Below, one piece after another: positions 34,053-41,942 of a stretch of DNA of 64,000 bases (position 1 is its first letter; each line of letters starts with the position of its first letter). Origin of the DNA: G963663315 sp965231905 (GTDB lineage Bacteria; Pseudomonadota; Gammaproteobacteria; Arenicellales; Poriferihabitantaceae). The stretch spans positions 1,054,001 through 1,118,000 of the forward strand of contig CBDDOO010000001.1 of assembly GCA_965231905.1 (NCBI GenBank), given 5' to 3'. The position numbers and the translations under genes were made by a program. The notes under the pieces were generated by a model. The model did not search any database. It saw nothing but the letters and a program-made list of their open reading frames with translations, and was not told where the DNA came from.

Positions 34053-34367
34053 TTATCCTGTGTTAGTCATTCGAAAGGGCCGTGATTTCTTGAACCAGCG
34101 ACCTCTTGTCCGGATTGGCTTCGTCTGATGATAGGCTGTGACAAGAAGGCTGTCCGACACCACGAGTACCTTGTTCTTCAATCGTTCAAGGTCGGCGATC
34201 CGTTTCTTCAGGGACCGAATCTCATCAGCCGCATCCCGTTTCCTGAGCATGATCCGGTTCCGGCCAATTTCAGCGCCATGCGTGAGAAGAATTGTCAAAT
34301 CTGTCTCGCGTATGCCTCGCTGAGCCATCCTGGTTTCACTATGACGGGTAATCGTAAGGTCTGTCAT
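34053..34367 (-). CDS. DUF4258 domain protein, probable toxin component
   Basis: Read from ATG 34367, 104 residues beginning MTDLTITRHSETRMAQRGIR, the DUF4258 start (His-Arg-Met-Gln-Arg-Gly pattern), followed by NRIMLRKRDAADEIRSLKKRIADLERLKN and VVSDSLLVTAYH. DUF4258 proteins are small, related to RelE/BrnT-like folds, and often sit beside XRE regulators. The start overlaps the XRE stop by four bases and has a strong AGGGGGCGAG ribosome binding site. A longer in-frame extension upstream lies inside the XRE gene and is rejected. Confidence 0.75.
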   Translation of the reverse strand: MTDLTITRHSETRMAQRGIRETDLTILLTHGAEIGRNRIMLRKRDAADEIRSLKKRIADLERLKNKVLVVSDSLLVTAYHQTKPIRTRGRWFKKSRPFRMTNTG

Positions 34368-35338
34368 AACTCGCCCCCTTGAAAGAAAATGCCATCTAAA
34401 ATTTCCTTTTGCTCCCGTATCCACGGGTTCTCCTCTATTCGCGCTAGTTCCTCCGAGAGCCATTGGCGATAGTCTTCTTCCTCCTTGTCTCTCTTCATGC
34501 GCAGACACCTGGCAAAATCAATGTTTCCACGATAAATATAATCAAGTAGCTTTTCGTCCGATTCTTCATCCCCGGAAATCCCCGTACACTCTCGCAGAGT
34601 ATCTTCGGCTATTCGGCTGTCGATTATATCGTCATGAAAAGAAGCAGACTCAACATTGGTCACTGCACCCTCAGGAAGACCTTTTGCCAGACCACGAACG
34701 AAATGGACAAAAGGTCCTTCATCACACAGGTCCTGATTTTCATACTCAAGGGTGTATCCAAAAATATCTCTTTTTTCCAAAGACTTACTTTCTTCATCCA
34801 AACAGGTTTCCACCAAGTCATGGCGGAGACAGACAACTCCGCCAAGATGGGCGCTATTGTCGGATAATTTTTTTTCTGCCTCATTCAGGGCTGCATACAT
34901 TTCCTCAAGTCTTCGATTGCGTTCCAGCAGACTCCGTTCGGCAGCAATGAGAAACAACAGAGGCGCAAGCCCCATAACAACATCCAGACCGACATTGAAA
35001 CGTGCGGCGACAAGTCGCAATGAGTTTAGCGTATTCTGCCGCATCGGCACCTTAACAATACCACCCCACATGTAATCTGCAAACTGGGCCAACCTTATAT
35101 CTCTGGTATCCCCTGTATCCCCTACACCCTTTGTAAGCTGTTCCCATTTGATTCCCAGCGTATTACATAAAGGCTTACGGAGATGGGAGCGCACATGCTG
35201 TATCTTGCCGCGTTCCCATCGACTGACGGTGTCCTTGGTGCATTTTATGGCATCGGCAAGCTGCTGTTGACTTATCCCGCGTCTTTTACGAAAGAACTTC
35301 AGGCTATCTGGATTGATTGAACAGGTTGTATCTGGCAT
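34364..35338 (-). CDS. XRE-family regulator of the DUF4258 operon
   Basis: A 324-residue protein with an N-terminal helix-turn-helix at about 13-60 (FRKRRGISQQQLADAIKCTKDTVSRWERGKI), then a region with a hydrophobic segment near 115-135 (LDVVMGLAPLLFLIAAERSL) and an acidic helical tail. The ribosome binding site AGAGGAAG precedes the ATG. It heads a three-gene operon with overlap (4 bases) and short spacing (5 bases). It probably represses the operon through the palindrome at 35448-35483 and may neutralise the DUF4258 protein; both are inferences. Confidence 0.8.
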   Translation of the reverse strand: MPDTTCSINPDSLKFFRKRRGISQQQLADAIKCTKDTVSRWERGKIQHVRSHLRKPLCNTLGIKWEQLTKGVGDTGDTRDIRLAQFADYMWGGIVKVPMRQNTLNSLRLVAARFNVGLDVVMGLAPLLFLIAAERSLLERNRRLEEMYAALNEAEKKLSDNSAHLGGVVCLRHDLVETCLDEESKSLEKRDIFGYTLEYENQDLCDEGPFVHFVRGLAKGLPEGAVTNVESASFHDDIIDSRIAEDTLRECTGISGDEESDEKLLDYIYRGNIDFARCLRMKRDKEEEDYRQWLSEELARIEENPWIREQKEILDGIFFQGGEL

Positions 35339-35447
35339 TTCTTACTTCCTCTTTGAATTGAACAAAGCAGAAATATATCTATATTTAAGGAATATAAAAA
35401 TAGTCATTTTGTAGTATTTTTAAAAATAATACGCATAAAAATAAAAT
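35339..35447. promoter_or_regulatory. AT-rich promoter and leader region of the XRE operon
   Basis: Strongly AT-rich DNA, unlike the surrounding sequence, between the operator and the XRE start codon. Several TATA-like hexamers are present on the minus strand, but I cannot single out one promoter. No gene is seen in it. Confidence 0.4.
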
Positions 35448-35483
35448 TATGTAGACATATTGAAACAAATAAATGTCTACATA
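35448..35483. promoter_or_regulatory. Palindromic operator upstream of the XRE-DUF4258-SeqA-like operon
   Basis: Perfect 11-base inverted arms, TATGTAGACAT (35448-35458) and ATGTCTACATA (35473-35483), with a 14-base spacer. They lie about 110 bases upstream of the XRE start. The arm spacing equals that of the vapBC operator at 1094-1127, although the arm sequences differ. Autoregulation by the XRE protein is the simplest reading. Confidence 0.6.
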
Positions 35484-35545
35484 CACTATGCTATTCTCAC
35501 GTTGGACTGTCCAGAGCGAACGAGATATTGGTCGTGGTGTCCAAC

Positions 35546-35657
35546 CATCATCAACCGCATACGGAAACAACACGGGCACCCACAAGGGGCGCCCCTACGC
35601 ATCGGTAATCACGGCGCCCATATATCGTAGGTTCCTGCATTCGCGGGAATGACGGAA
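35546..35657. repeat. REP-like composite repeat, copy B
   Basis: Same layout as copy A: a CATCAACCGCATACGGAAA lead, the AGGGGCGCCCCT palindrome, and a degenerate GCATTCGCGGGAATGACGG end. Confidence 0.75.
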
Positions 35658-35669
35658 CGGGTCCGAACC

Positions 35670-35740
35670 GTCATCGAACGCATACGAAAATCAATGCGGG
35701 CACCCACAAGGGGCGCCCCTACGCATCGGTAATTACAGGC
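35670..35740. repeat. REP-like composite repeat, copy C
   Basis: GTCATCGAACGCATACGAAA lead followed by the AGGGGCGCCCCT palindrome and ACGCATCGGTAAT. It lies about 105 bases upstream of the RAYT gene. Confidence 0.75.
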
Positions 35741-35844
35741 CACCTCCTATCAAATGTTGTCCGCGCCTGTTCATCTTCGCCTCCGGCCAACCAGATGGTA
35801 AACTGACTGTCGGAACACCAAAAACAAAATCCGGGGTTACAGGA

Positions 35845-36360
35845 ATGGACAAAAGATCAACGCGCAAGACCAATCGCCTCAGGCAATACGATTACTCAAA
35901 AGCCGGGTATTATTTCGTCACCCTCTGTATACAGAACCGCGTTTGTCTGTTGGGGAATGTGGCCAACGACCAGATGGTTCTCAATCATGCAGGTAATATG
36001 ATTGAAGACAGTTGGCGACAAGTACCCGGTTATCACGACGAAGTAAAAATTGATTCCTGGCAAATCATGCCCAATCACCTGCACGGCATCATCATTCTGG
36101 CAGAGGCGGGGACAGGCTCAGGCTCTACGCCATCATTATCCGATGTGATTGGACGATTCAAATCATTGACTACAAATCAATATATTGGCGGCGTAAAGCA
36201 TCATCAATGGCCTTCATTCGACAAGAAATTATGGCAACAATCGTTTCATGATCATGTCATCCGCAACGACCAGGATTTGAACCGTGTCCGTGAATATATC
36301 CACAATAATCCGTTGAAATGGGCGTTGGATAAGGATAATCCCGATAATTGGGCGCAATAA
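35845..36360 (+). CDS. REP-associated tyrosine transposase (RAYT)
   Basis: A 171-residue Y1/HUH transposase of the IS200-like RAYT group: GYYFVTLCIQNR near the start, the HUH motif as HLH at 78-80 (MPNHLHGIII), and the catalytic Tyr at 151 in VREYIHNNPLKW. RAYTs nick and rejoin single strands at REP hairpins and are single-copy domesticated genes rather than classical insertion sequences. REP-like units flank it on both sides (copies B and C upstream, copy D 28 bases downstream), as expected for a RAYT with its own substrate family. Confidence 0.9.
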   Translation: MDKRSTRKTNRLRQYDYSKAGYYFVTLCIQNRVCLLGNVANDQMVLNHAGNMIEDSWRQVPGYHDEVKIDSWQIMPNHLHGIIILAEAGTGSGSTPSLSDVIGRFKSLTTNQYIGGVKHHQWPSFDKKLWQQSFHDHVIRNDQDLNRVREYIHNNPLKWALDKDNPDNWAQ

Positions 36361-36387
36361 CCATAATCCGGGCGGCATTGACAGCAG

Positions 36388-36503
36388 CCGTCATCAACCG
36401 TATGCGAAAATCAATGCGGGCACCCACAAGGGGCACACCTACGCATCGTTAATCACGGCATCCATATTATTGTGGATTCCCGCTTCCGCGGGAATGACGG
36501 AAT
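36388..36503. repeat. REP-like composite repeat, copy D
   Basis: GCCGTCATCAACCGTATGCG lead, a GGGCACACC variant of the central palindrome, then the perfect hairpin ATTCCCGCTTCCGCGGGAAT (36476-36495) and GACGG. Confidence 0.75.
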
Positions 36504-36523
36504 GAGTCCGCAACCGTCATCGG

Positions 36524-38005
36524 TCAGGGCGCCAGTAATTCACCCAGACGGACTGTCTGAGCAATCAGTGCATCGAAATCCTGTAACCGGCTGCGGTGAT
36601 TGGCGATGGCGACGCGGATACAATAAATGCCGCGCAGGGTCGTACAGGAAGGCGCGGCAATGCCCTGTTCCTGGAGTTCAACCAGGATTCCCCGATTCAG
36701 ATCGTTCAGTGATTCGAGATCCATTCCACCCGGATTGAATCGATAACAGACAATATCCAGACCAATCGGGGCAACCAGCTCGAGTTTTTGGTGATCCTTT
36801 ATCAGTTGCCCCAGATATTGAGCCTGATCCAGATTGCGTGAAATCATGCGCCCGAGCTTTTTCGTGCCGTGCTCCTTTATCGTCATCCATACTTTCAACG
36901 CGCGGAAGGATCGGCTCAATTCGACGCCATATTCAGAAGGCCAGTTGTTGCCGGACGCGATGCCGCGGGTGAATTGTTGCAGGTATTCGGGAATCAGTGA
37001 GAAAGTATCCTTGTGCGCCCTGGCATTCCTGACCAGCGCGCAGCCGGCCTCGAACGGAACGTGCATCCATTTGTGCAGATCCAGGGCGATCGAATCTGCC
37101 CGTTCAACTCCCGCCAGCAGCGGTTGGGCCTGTTCCGACAGCATGGCGATGGCGCCGATCGCTCCATCAACATGAAACCAGATGTTATGTCGTTCGCAAA
37201 TATCCGCAATGGCGCCCAGATTATCAATCGCCCCGGTATTGACGGTTCCGGAGGTGGCGATAATGCAGATTGGCTTGAAACCTTTGGCGATATCATCGGC
37301 AAGTTTTGATTCAAGGTCGTCGAGATTCATGCTGAAGTCATCGTTGACACGAATCTGCCGGAAGCATTCGCTGCCGAGACCCAGAAGCTCGGCCGCTTTC
37401 TGGTTGCAGCTGTGTACTTCGGTAGAGGCATACACCGTCAGTTTGTGATCAATCGACTGTATCCCTTTCTTTCTGACGTCAAATCCGGCTCTGTCATTGC
37501 GCGCCACAGCCAGTCCCACCAGGTTCGCCATTGAGCCGCCATTGACCAGCAGGCCGCTGGATTCCTGTGGATACCTCATGATCGTTTTCATCCAGTCCAG
37601 TACCTGGCCCTCGACCAGGATCGCGGCATGGTGGCCGCCGCCCAGATTGGAATTCATGGTTGCCGCCATCAGGTCGGCGAACGCTCCCATTACTGTCCCG
37701 TTCCCCATGTACCAGGCCCAGAATCGTGGGTGGATATTGCCTAACGGGTAGGGCAGTATATTACGCCGGAACTCCTCATATACCGAGGCCGGGTCGCCGG
37801 GCTGTGCAGGGCAGGGCTGATTGAAGGCGGCTGTGGCTTCCGCCGGCATTCGCTGCCAGACCGGCCGTTCACCGGCGGATTGCAGCCAGTCGATGGCGTC
37901 ATCCATCATCCTGTGGCCGAGTTCGCGCATTTCGTCCCAGTTTTCGGGATCCAGCGTTTCGTAAATGTCGGGATCAGTCATATATGCCGCCAATGGCGCC
38001 TCCAT
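36524..38005 (-). CDS. PLP-dependent decarboxylase (aromatic/group II amino acid type)
   Basis: A 493-residue fold-type I decarboxylase. Visible are PYPLGNIHPRFWAWYMG, GLLVNGGSMANLVGLAVARN, the PLP-contact TSGTVNTGAID, the Asp in WFHVDGAIGA, and the Schiff-base Lys near 311 in ALDLHKWMHVPFEAG. Members turn aromatic amino acids or glutamate-like substrates into amines; the exact substrate is unknown. It begins two bases after the MFS stop (ATG 38005; ATG 37981 is an alternative with a GGCGG upstream). A broken duplicate lies at 32298-32592. Confidence 0.9.
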   Translation of the reverse strand: MEAPLAAYMTDPDIYETLDPENWDEMRELGHRMMDDAIDWLQSAGERPVWQRMPAEATAAFNQPCPAQPGDPASVYEEFRRNILPYPLGNIHPRFWAWYMGNGTVMGAFADLMAATMNSNLGGGHHAAILVEGQVLDWMKTIMRYPQESSGLLVNGGSMANLVGLAVARNDRAGFDVRKKGIQSIDHKLTVYASTEVHSCNQKAAELLGLGSECFRQIRVNDDFSMNLDDLESKLADDIAKGFKPICIIATSGTVNTGAIDNLGAIADICERHNIWFHVDGAIGAIAMLSEQAQPLLAGVERADSIALDLHKWMHVPFEAGCALVRNARAHKDTFSLIPEYLQQFTRGIASGNNWPSEYGVELSRSFRALKVWMTIKEHGTKKLGRMISRNLDQAQYLGQLIKDHQKLELVAPIGLDIVCYRFNPGGMDLESLNDLNRGILVELQEQGIAAPSCTTLRGIYCIRVAIANHRSRLQDFDALIAQTVRLGELLAP

Positions 38006-38007
38006 CG

Positions 38008-39291
38008 TTAATTACGGAACCCGGCCTGGATCGCCTTATCGACATCAAGGCGATAAAGCAGGTATCCGCCTGCGACAAAAAGAACGACCAGGACCAGAAT
38101 ACTGTCGCGGGCGGTAGCGCCCGCGAAGACGATGGGTACGAATACCATCAGGAACGGGCCGAATATACTGGCAAACTTGCCCACCATATTATAAAAACCA
38201 AAAAATTCGGTTGTCTTCGATTGTGGAATCAAGCGGGCAAACAGGGACCTGCTCAGACTTTGCACTCCACCCTGGACCAGGCCGATGGTAGCGGCAAGCC
38301 AGTAGAAGCCGGTGGCGGAATCCAGCCATTTCCAGGCATAAGTGACGACTCCGGTATAGACCAGCAAACCAATCAGTATGCCGCATTTCGGACCGATTCG
38401 CTGGCCCAGCCAGCCAAAGAACAACGCCGAGGGAAATGCTACGAACTGGGTCAGCAAGAGTGCGGTGATCAGGCTTTCCGGCGGCAGGCTCAGGATACGG
38501 TCAGCGAAAAACACCGCCGTCTTGAAGATGGTGCCTACGCCGTCAATGTACAGCCAATAGCTGATCAGGAATAACAGGACATATTTCAGTTTCCGGATCT
38601 CCCGAAAAGTTGCGGCCAGGCGAGAAAAGCCCTGTCGGATTGCTCCTGTTTTCAAGGCAGAGACCGATTCCCCGGGTTCCTTGACAACATGCAATAAAGG
38701 CAGCGTAAACGCACCCCACCAGATGCCGACGGAAACGAAGGACAGGGACAGGGCGCTGGCCTGATCGGGAATACCAAACCATTCGAACCGGGTCACCATC
38801 AGGACATTGACCAGGAAAAGCAGACCGCCTCCGATATAGCCCAAGGCGTAGCCGTAGCCGGATACGACATCCATATCTTCCCCGGACGATACTTCGACAA
38901 TCAGCGCGTCATAAAAAATCATGGAGCCGGAGAACCCGATCTGCCCCAGACCGTAGACGATCAGGGCTACCCACCACATTCCTGTCCCGACCCAGGCCAG
39001 TCCCACGCACATTAAAATCCCGAGCATGGAGAAAGTGGCCAGGAACTTTTTCCGGGAACCGCCGGAGTCGGCAATGGCCCCCAGGACAGGCGCCGCGATG
39101 GCAACCAGGGCGCTGCTCAGGCTTAAGGTCATGTTGAACCAGAACTGGGAGTCTTTGACGCTCAGGTCGGATGACAGGGCGCTATAGAAAACAGGAAAGA
39201 ATCCGGCGACGACCGTAGTGGCGAAGGCGGAATTGCCCCAGTCATACAATGCCCAGGCGAGTATCTTTTTGTCGGTCAGGATTGTGCGCAT
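38008..39291 (-). CDS. UMF1-type MFS transporter
   Basis: A 427-residue carrier with about twelve membrane helices and the UMF1/Atg22-like start ILAWALYDWGNSAFATTVVAGFFPVFY, later GGVQSLSRSLFARLIPQ and EFFGFYNMVGKFASIFGP. UMF1 proteins are uncharacterised exporters related to yeast Atg22 amino-acid carriers. It is directly upstream of the decarboxylase on the same strand with two bases between them, so amine or amino-acid traffic linked to that enzyme is a reasonable guess. Confidence 0.88.
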   Translation of the reverse strand: MRTILTDKKILAWALYDWGNSAFATTVVAGFFPVFYSALSSDLSVKDSQFWFNMTLSLSSALVAIAAPVLGAIADSGGSRKKFLATFSMLGILMCVGLAWVGTGMWWVALIVYGLGQIGFSGSMIFYDALIVEVSSGEDMDVVSGYGYALGYIGGGLLFLVNVLMVTRFEWFGIPDQASALSLSFVSVGIWWGAFTLPLLHVVKEPGESVSALKTGAIRQGFSRLAATFREIRKLKYVLLFLISYWLYIDGVGTIFKTAVFFADRILSLPPESLITALLLTQFVAFPSALFFGWLGQRIGPKCGILIGLLVYTGVVTYAWKWLDSATGFYWLAATIGLVQGGVQSLSRSLFARLIPQSKTTEFFGFYNMVGKFASIFGPFLMVFVPIVFAGATARDSILVLVVLFVAGGYLLYRLDVDKAIQAGFRN

Positions 39292-39446
39292 CAGGTCGTT
39301 GGGAGTGGTCTATGGCCGGATTTCCCGACCAGGGTGGGTAAGCATATATCGTGTAACCGGATGTTTCAAGGAATATGAAATCACTTGAATTTTCTGGTCA
39401 AACAGGGTAGATTCCGCAACCCTCTGACGGAGATTGAACAAATAAC

Positions 39447-39581
39447 ATGAAACGTACATTTCAACCCAGCGAAGTCAAGCGCAAGAGAACCCACGGGTTT
39501 CGCGCGCGTATGCGTACCCGGGGAGGGCGCGCGATCATCAATGCGCGCCGCGCCAAGGGTCGTGCCCGTTTAAGCGCCTGA
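39447..39581 (+). CDS. rpmH: 50S ribosomal protein L34
   Basis: A 44-residue protein, MKRTFQPSEVKRKRTHGFRA through RAKGRARLSA, with the unmistakable L34 sequence. It begins the conserved rpmH-rnpA-yidD-yidC-mnmE order. The usual neighbour dnaA is not upstream; instead a divergent MFS gene is present, and no DnaA box was seen in the 155-base gap. Confidence 0.98.
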   Translation: MKRTFQPSEVKRKRTHGFRARMRTRGGRAIINARRAKGRARLSA

Positions 39582-39593
39582 CAAGATTGGCTC

Positions 39594-39983
39594 ATGTCGC
39601 CGCTTGCGGCTGGTTTCGGACGACATCAAAGATTATTGAAAGGCGCTCAGTTCAAGGCGGTTTTTGATCGGAGGATTTCAGTTCATGGCAGGTACTTCAG
39701 CCTGCATGTCGCCGGGAGCGACCTTTCACACGCCAGACTGGGGTTGTCGGTTTCCAGGCGGGTCAGCAAAAAGGCGGTTGAGCGCAACCGGATCAAGAGA
39801 CAGATCCGGGAATCGTTCCGGGCCAATCAGTTGACGCTGTCGTTCGCCGGTTGTTCGATGGATTGCGTGGTTGTGTCCAGAGCTGGCGGCGCGGAACAGC
39901 CCAATCGGATACTGAGGAAAGACCTGGACAGTTTGTGGGGTAGAGCGAGTCGAAAATGCGAAAGTTACCGGAAAAAACCGTGA
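39594..39983 (+). CDS. rnpA: Ribonuclease P protein component
   Basis: A 129-residue basic protein with the RNR motif NRIKRQIRESFR and LGLSVSRRVSKKAVERN, the conserved RNase P protein core. It binds the catalytic RNA subunit and helps mature tRNA 5' ends. It starts 12 bases after rpmH and overlaps yidD by 28 bases, the common arrangement in proteobacteria. Confidence 0.96.
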   Translation: MSPLAAGFGRHQRLLKGAQFKAVFDRRISVHGRYFSLHVAGSDLSHARLGLSVSRRVSKKAVERNRIKRQIRESFRANQLTLSFAGCSMDCVVVSRAGGAEQPNRILRKDLDSLWGRASRKCESYRKKP

Positions 39984-40192
39984 TTGCCCTGATTCGGATT
40001 TACCAGATAGCGCTGAGTCCGTTTCTGCGACAAAACTGCCGTTTCCAACCGGCTTGTTCGAGGTATGCGATCGAAGCGGTCGAGCGGCATGGCGTCATTT
40101 ATGGCGCCTGGTTGACATTAAGACGAATCGGGCGTTGCCATCCCTGGCACGAAGGGGGGGATGACCCGGTTCCGGAAGGTAAGTTGCGATGA
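39956..40192 (+). CDS. yidD: Membrane protein insertion efficiency factor YidD
   Basis: A 78-residue YidD with LSPFLRQNCRFQPACSRYAI and RIGRCHPWHEGGDDPVP. It is an amphipathic inner-membrane-associated protein thought to assist YidC insertion. Its overlap with rnpA is usual. Confidence 0.95.
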   Translation: MRKLPEKTVIALIRIYQIALSPFLRQNCRFQPACSRYAIEAVERHGVIYGAWLTLRRIGRCHPWHEGGDDPVPEGKLR

Positions 40193-40235
40193 GCCGGATT
40201 CACACCGGATGCGCCCGGGTTGAAAATTGAATAAC

Positions 40236-41942
40236 ATGCCATTTCAAAAAATGATGCTGTTCGTGGCGCTTGGCCTGGTGCTGGTCATGATCTGGCAATC
40301 CTGGGTGGAATTCCAGCGGGAAAGATCGGTGGCCGGCGCCCCGACTGCCGAGCAGGGCGCGGGCGGGTCAGATGGCGCCACCCGTGTCAATTTGACTGAG
40401 GACGTGCCTGAAGCCCCCGAGATACCGGCCAACATCGACAACGCCGGAGCGGATGCCCTGGTTGACGAGGTCGGCATGGTAGCAGACGAAAAGGTCAACG
40501 ATAACCGGATTATTCAGGTCACGACAGACCTGATTAAAGCGCAAATCGATCCCCGGGGCGGTGACCTGATACGGGTGGAATTGCTGAAGCATCCGGTCAG
40601 TGTGGATACGCCCGATGTGCCGTTCGTGCTGATGCACAGGGACAATCCGAACCTGTTCGTCGCGCAAAGCGGGCTGATCGGACAGGACCGGGAGTATCCC
40701 AATCACAATGTCGAGTTTTCCGCGTCTCAGTTCGAGTACCGGTTGGGCGACGACCAGAATCTGGATGTGATACTGACCTGGAGCGCCCCGGATGGAGTGG
40801 ATTATGAAAAAATCTATCGTTTCCAGAGGGACAGCTACCGGATAGAGGTTGATTTCCGGATCACTAACAACAGCGACCGGCCCTGGACGGGTTTTGTCTA
40901 CGGACAGCTGAAGCAAACCGAGATTGAACAGGAGGGGTCACTGGGTTTTCTGGGGCGGATACCCAGTTATAACGGGGCGGCGATTTATACCGAGGAAGAC
41001 AAGTACGACAAAATCGACTATGGCGAGATCCAGGACGAATCATTGAACAGGACTACGGTGGATGGATGGGTCGCGATGTTGCAGCATTACTTCGTGGCCG
41101 CCTGGTTGCCGATGGAGTCCGATTATTACCAGTTGTATTCGGGCGTAAACAACAAGACGCCCAAACCCGAATATCGTATTGGCTACAAGACAACCCGGCC
41201 GGTGACGGTCCACCCCGGTCAAACCGGGGTGGCGCCGACCGCGTTGTTTGTCGGGCCGAAAGAACAGGTGCGTCTCGACCGGCAGAACAAGAACGGATTG
41301 AAATTGACGGTGGACTATGGCTGGTTCACCCCGCTCGCCAATCCCCTGTTCTGGTTGTTGAGCAAGATATACGGGGTAACCCTGAACTGGGGGTGGGCCA
41401 TTATCCTGCTGACGGTTCTGGTCAAGGCGGTTTTCTATCCTCTTTCCGCGGCCAGTTACAAGTCGATGGCGAAGATGAAGAAGCTCCAGCCGAGAATGGC
41501 GACATTGAAAGAGCGGTACAGTGGCGACAAGCAGAAGTTTCAACAGGAAATGATGAAACTCTACAAGCAGGAAAAAGTGAATCCGGCAGGCGGGTGTTTG
41601 CCCGTACTGGTGCAGATTCCGGTATTCATCGCATTGTACTGGACCCTGCTGGAGAGTGTGGAGCTGCGTCAGGCCAATTTCATGTGGTGGCTGAATGATC
41701 TTTCACTGCCGGACCCGTACTTTGTGCTGCCGATCATCATGGGGCTTTCGATGCTGGCCCAGCACTTTCTGAACCCCGCTCCGGTCGACCCGATCCAGAA
41801 AAAGATCATGATGGCGCTGCCTTTCGTGTTCACCATCTTTTTCCTGTGGTTCCCGGCCGGTCTGGTTCTTTACTGGGTGGTCAATAACCTGCTTTCCATT
41901 GCGCAGCAATACTATATCACCCGAAAGTTCCAGAGTGCCTGA
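40236..41942 (+). CDS. yidC: Membrane protein insertase YidC
   Basis: About 568 residues with an N-terminal signal-anchor helix (MLFVALGLVLVMIWQSW), a large periplasmic beta domain (about 50-350) and five C-terminal helices including EKVNPAGGCLPVLVQIPVFI. It inserts and folds inner-membrane proteins with or without SecYEG. In-frame starts are TTG 40227 and ATG 40236. The region between residues 25 and 75 is a variable low-complexity linker. The 3' end overlaps the mnmE start region. Confidence 0.96.
   Translation: MPFQKMMLFVALGLVLVMIWQSWVEFQRERSVAGAPTAEQGAGGSDGATRVNLTEDVPEAPEIPANIDNAGADALVDEVGMVADEKVNDNRIIQVTTDLIKAQIDPRGGDLIRVELLKHPVSVDTPDVPFVLMHRDNPNLFVAQSGLIGQDREYPNHNVEFSASQFEYRLGDDQNLDVILTWSAPDGVDYEKIYRFQRDSYRIEVDFRITNNSDRPWTGFVYGQLKQTEIEQEGSLGFLGRIPSYNGAAIYTEEDKYDKIDYGEIQDESLNRTTVDGWVAMLQHYFVAAWLPMESDYYQLYSGVNNKTPKPEYRIGYKTTRPVTVHPGQTGVAPTALFVGPKEQVRLDRQNKNGLKLTVDYGWFTPLANPLFWLLSKIYGVTLNWGWAIILLTVLVKAVFYPLSAASYKSMAKMKKLQPRMATLKERYSGDKQKFQQEMMKLYKQEKVNPAGGCLPVLVQIPVFIALYWTLLESVELRQANFMWWLNDLSLPDPYFVLPIIMGLSMLAQHFLNPAPVDPIQKKIMMALPFVFTIFFLWFPAGLVLYWVVNNLLSIAQQYYITRKFQSA

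Noticed and set aside
33244..36503. CRISPR array formed by the repeated units
   Set aside because: Units are few, unevenly spaced, internally palindromic and associated with a RAYT; no spacer pattern and no cas genes.
39292..39446. Replication origin upstream of rpmH
   Set aside because: No TTATCCACA-like DnaA boxes and no dnaA gene are visible there.
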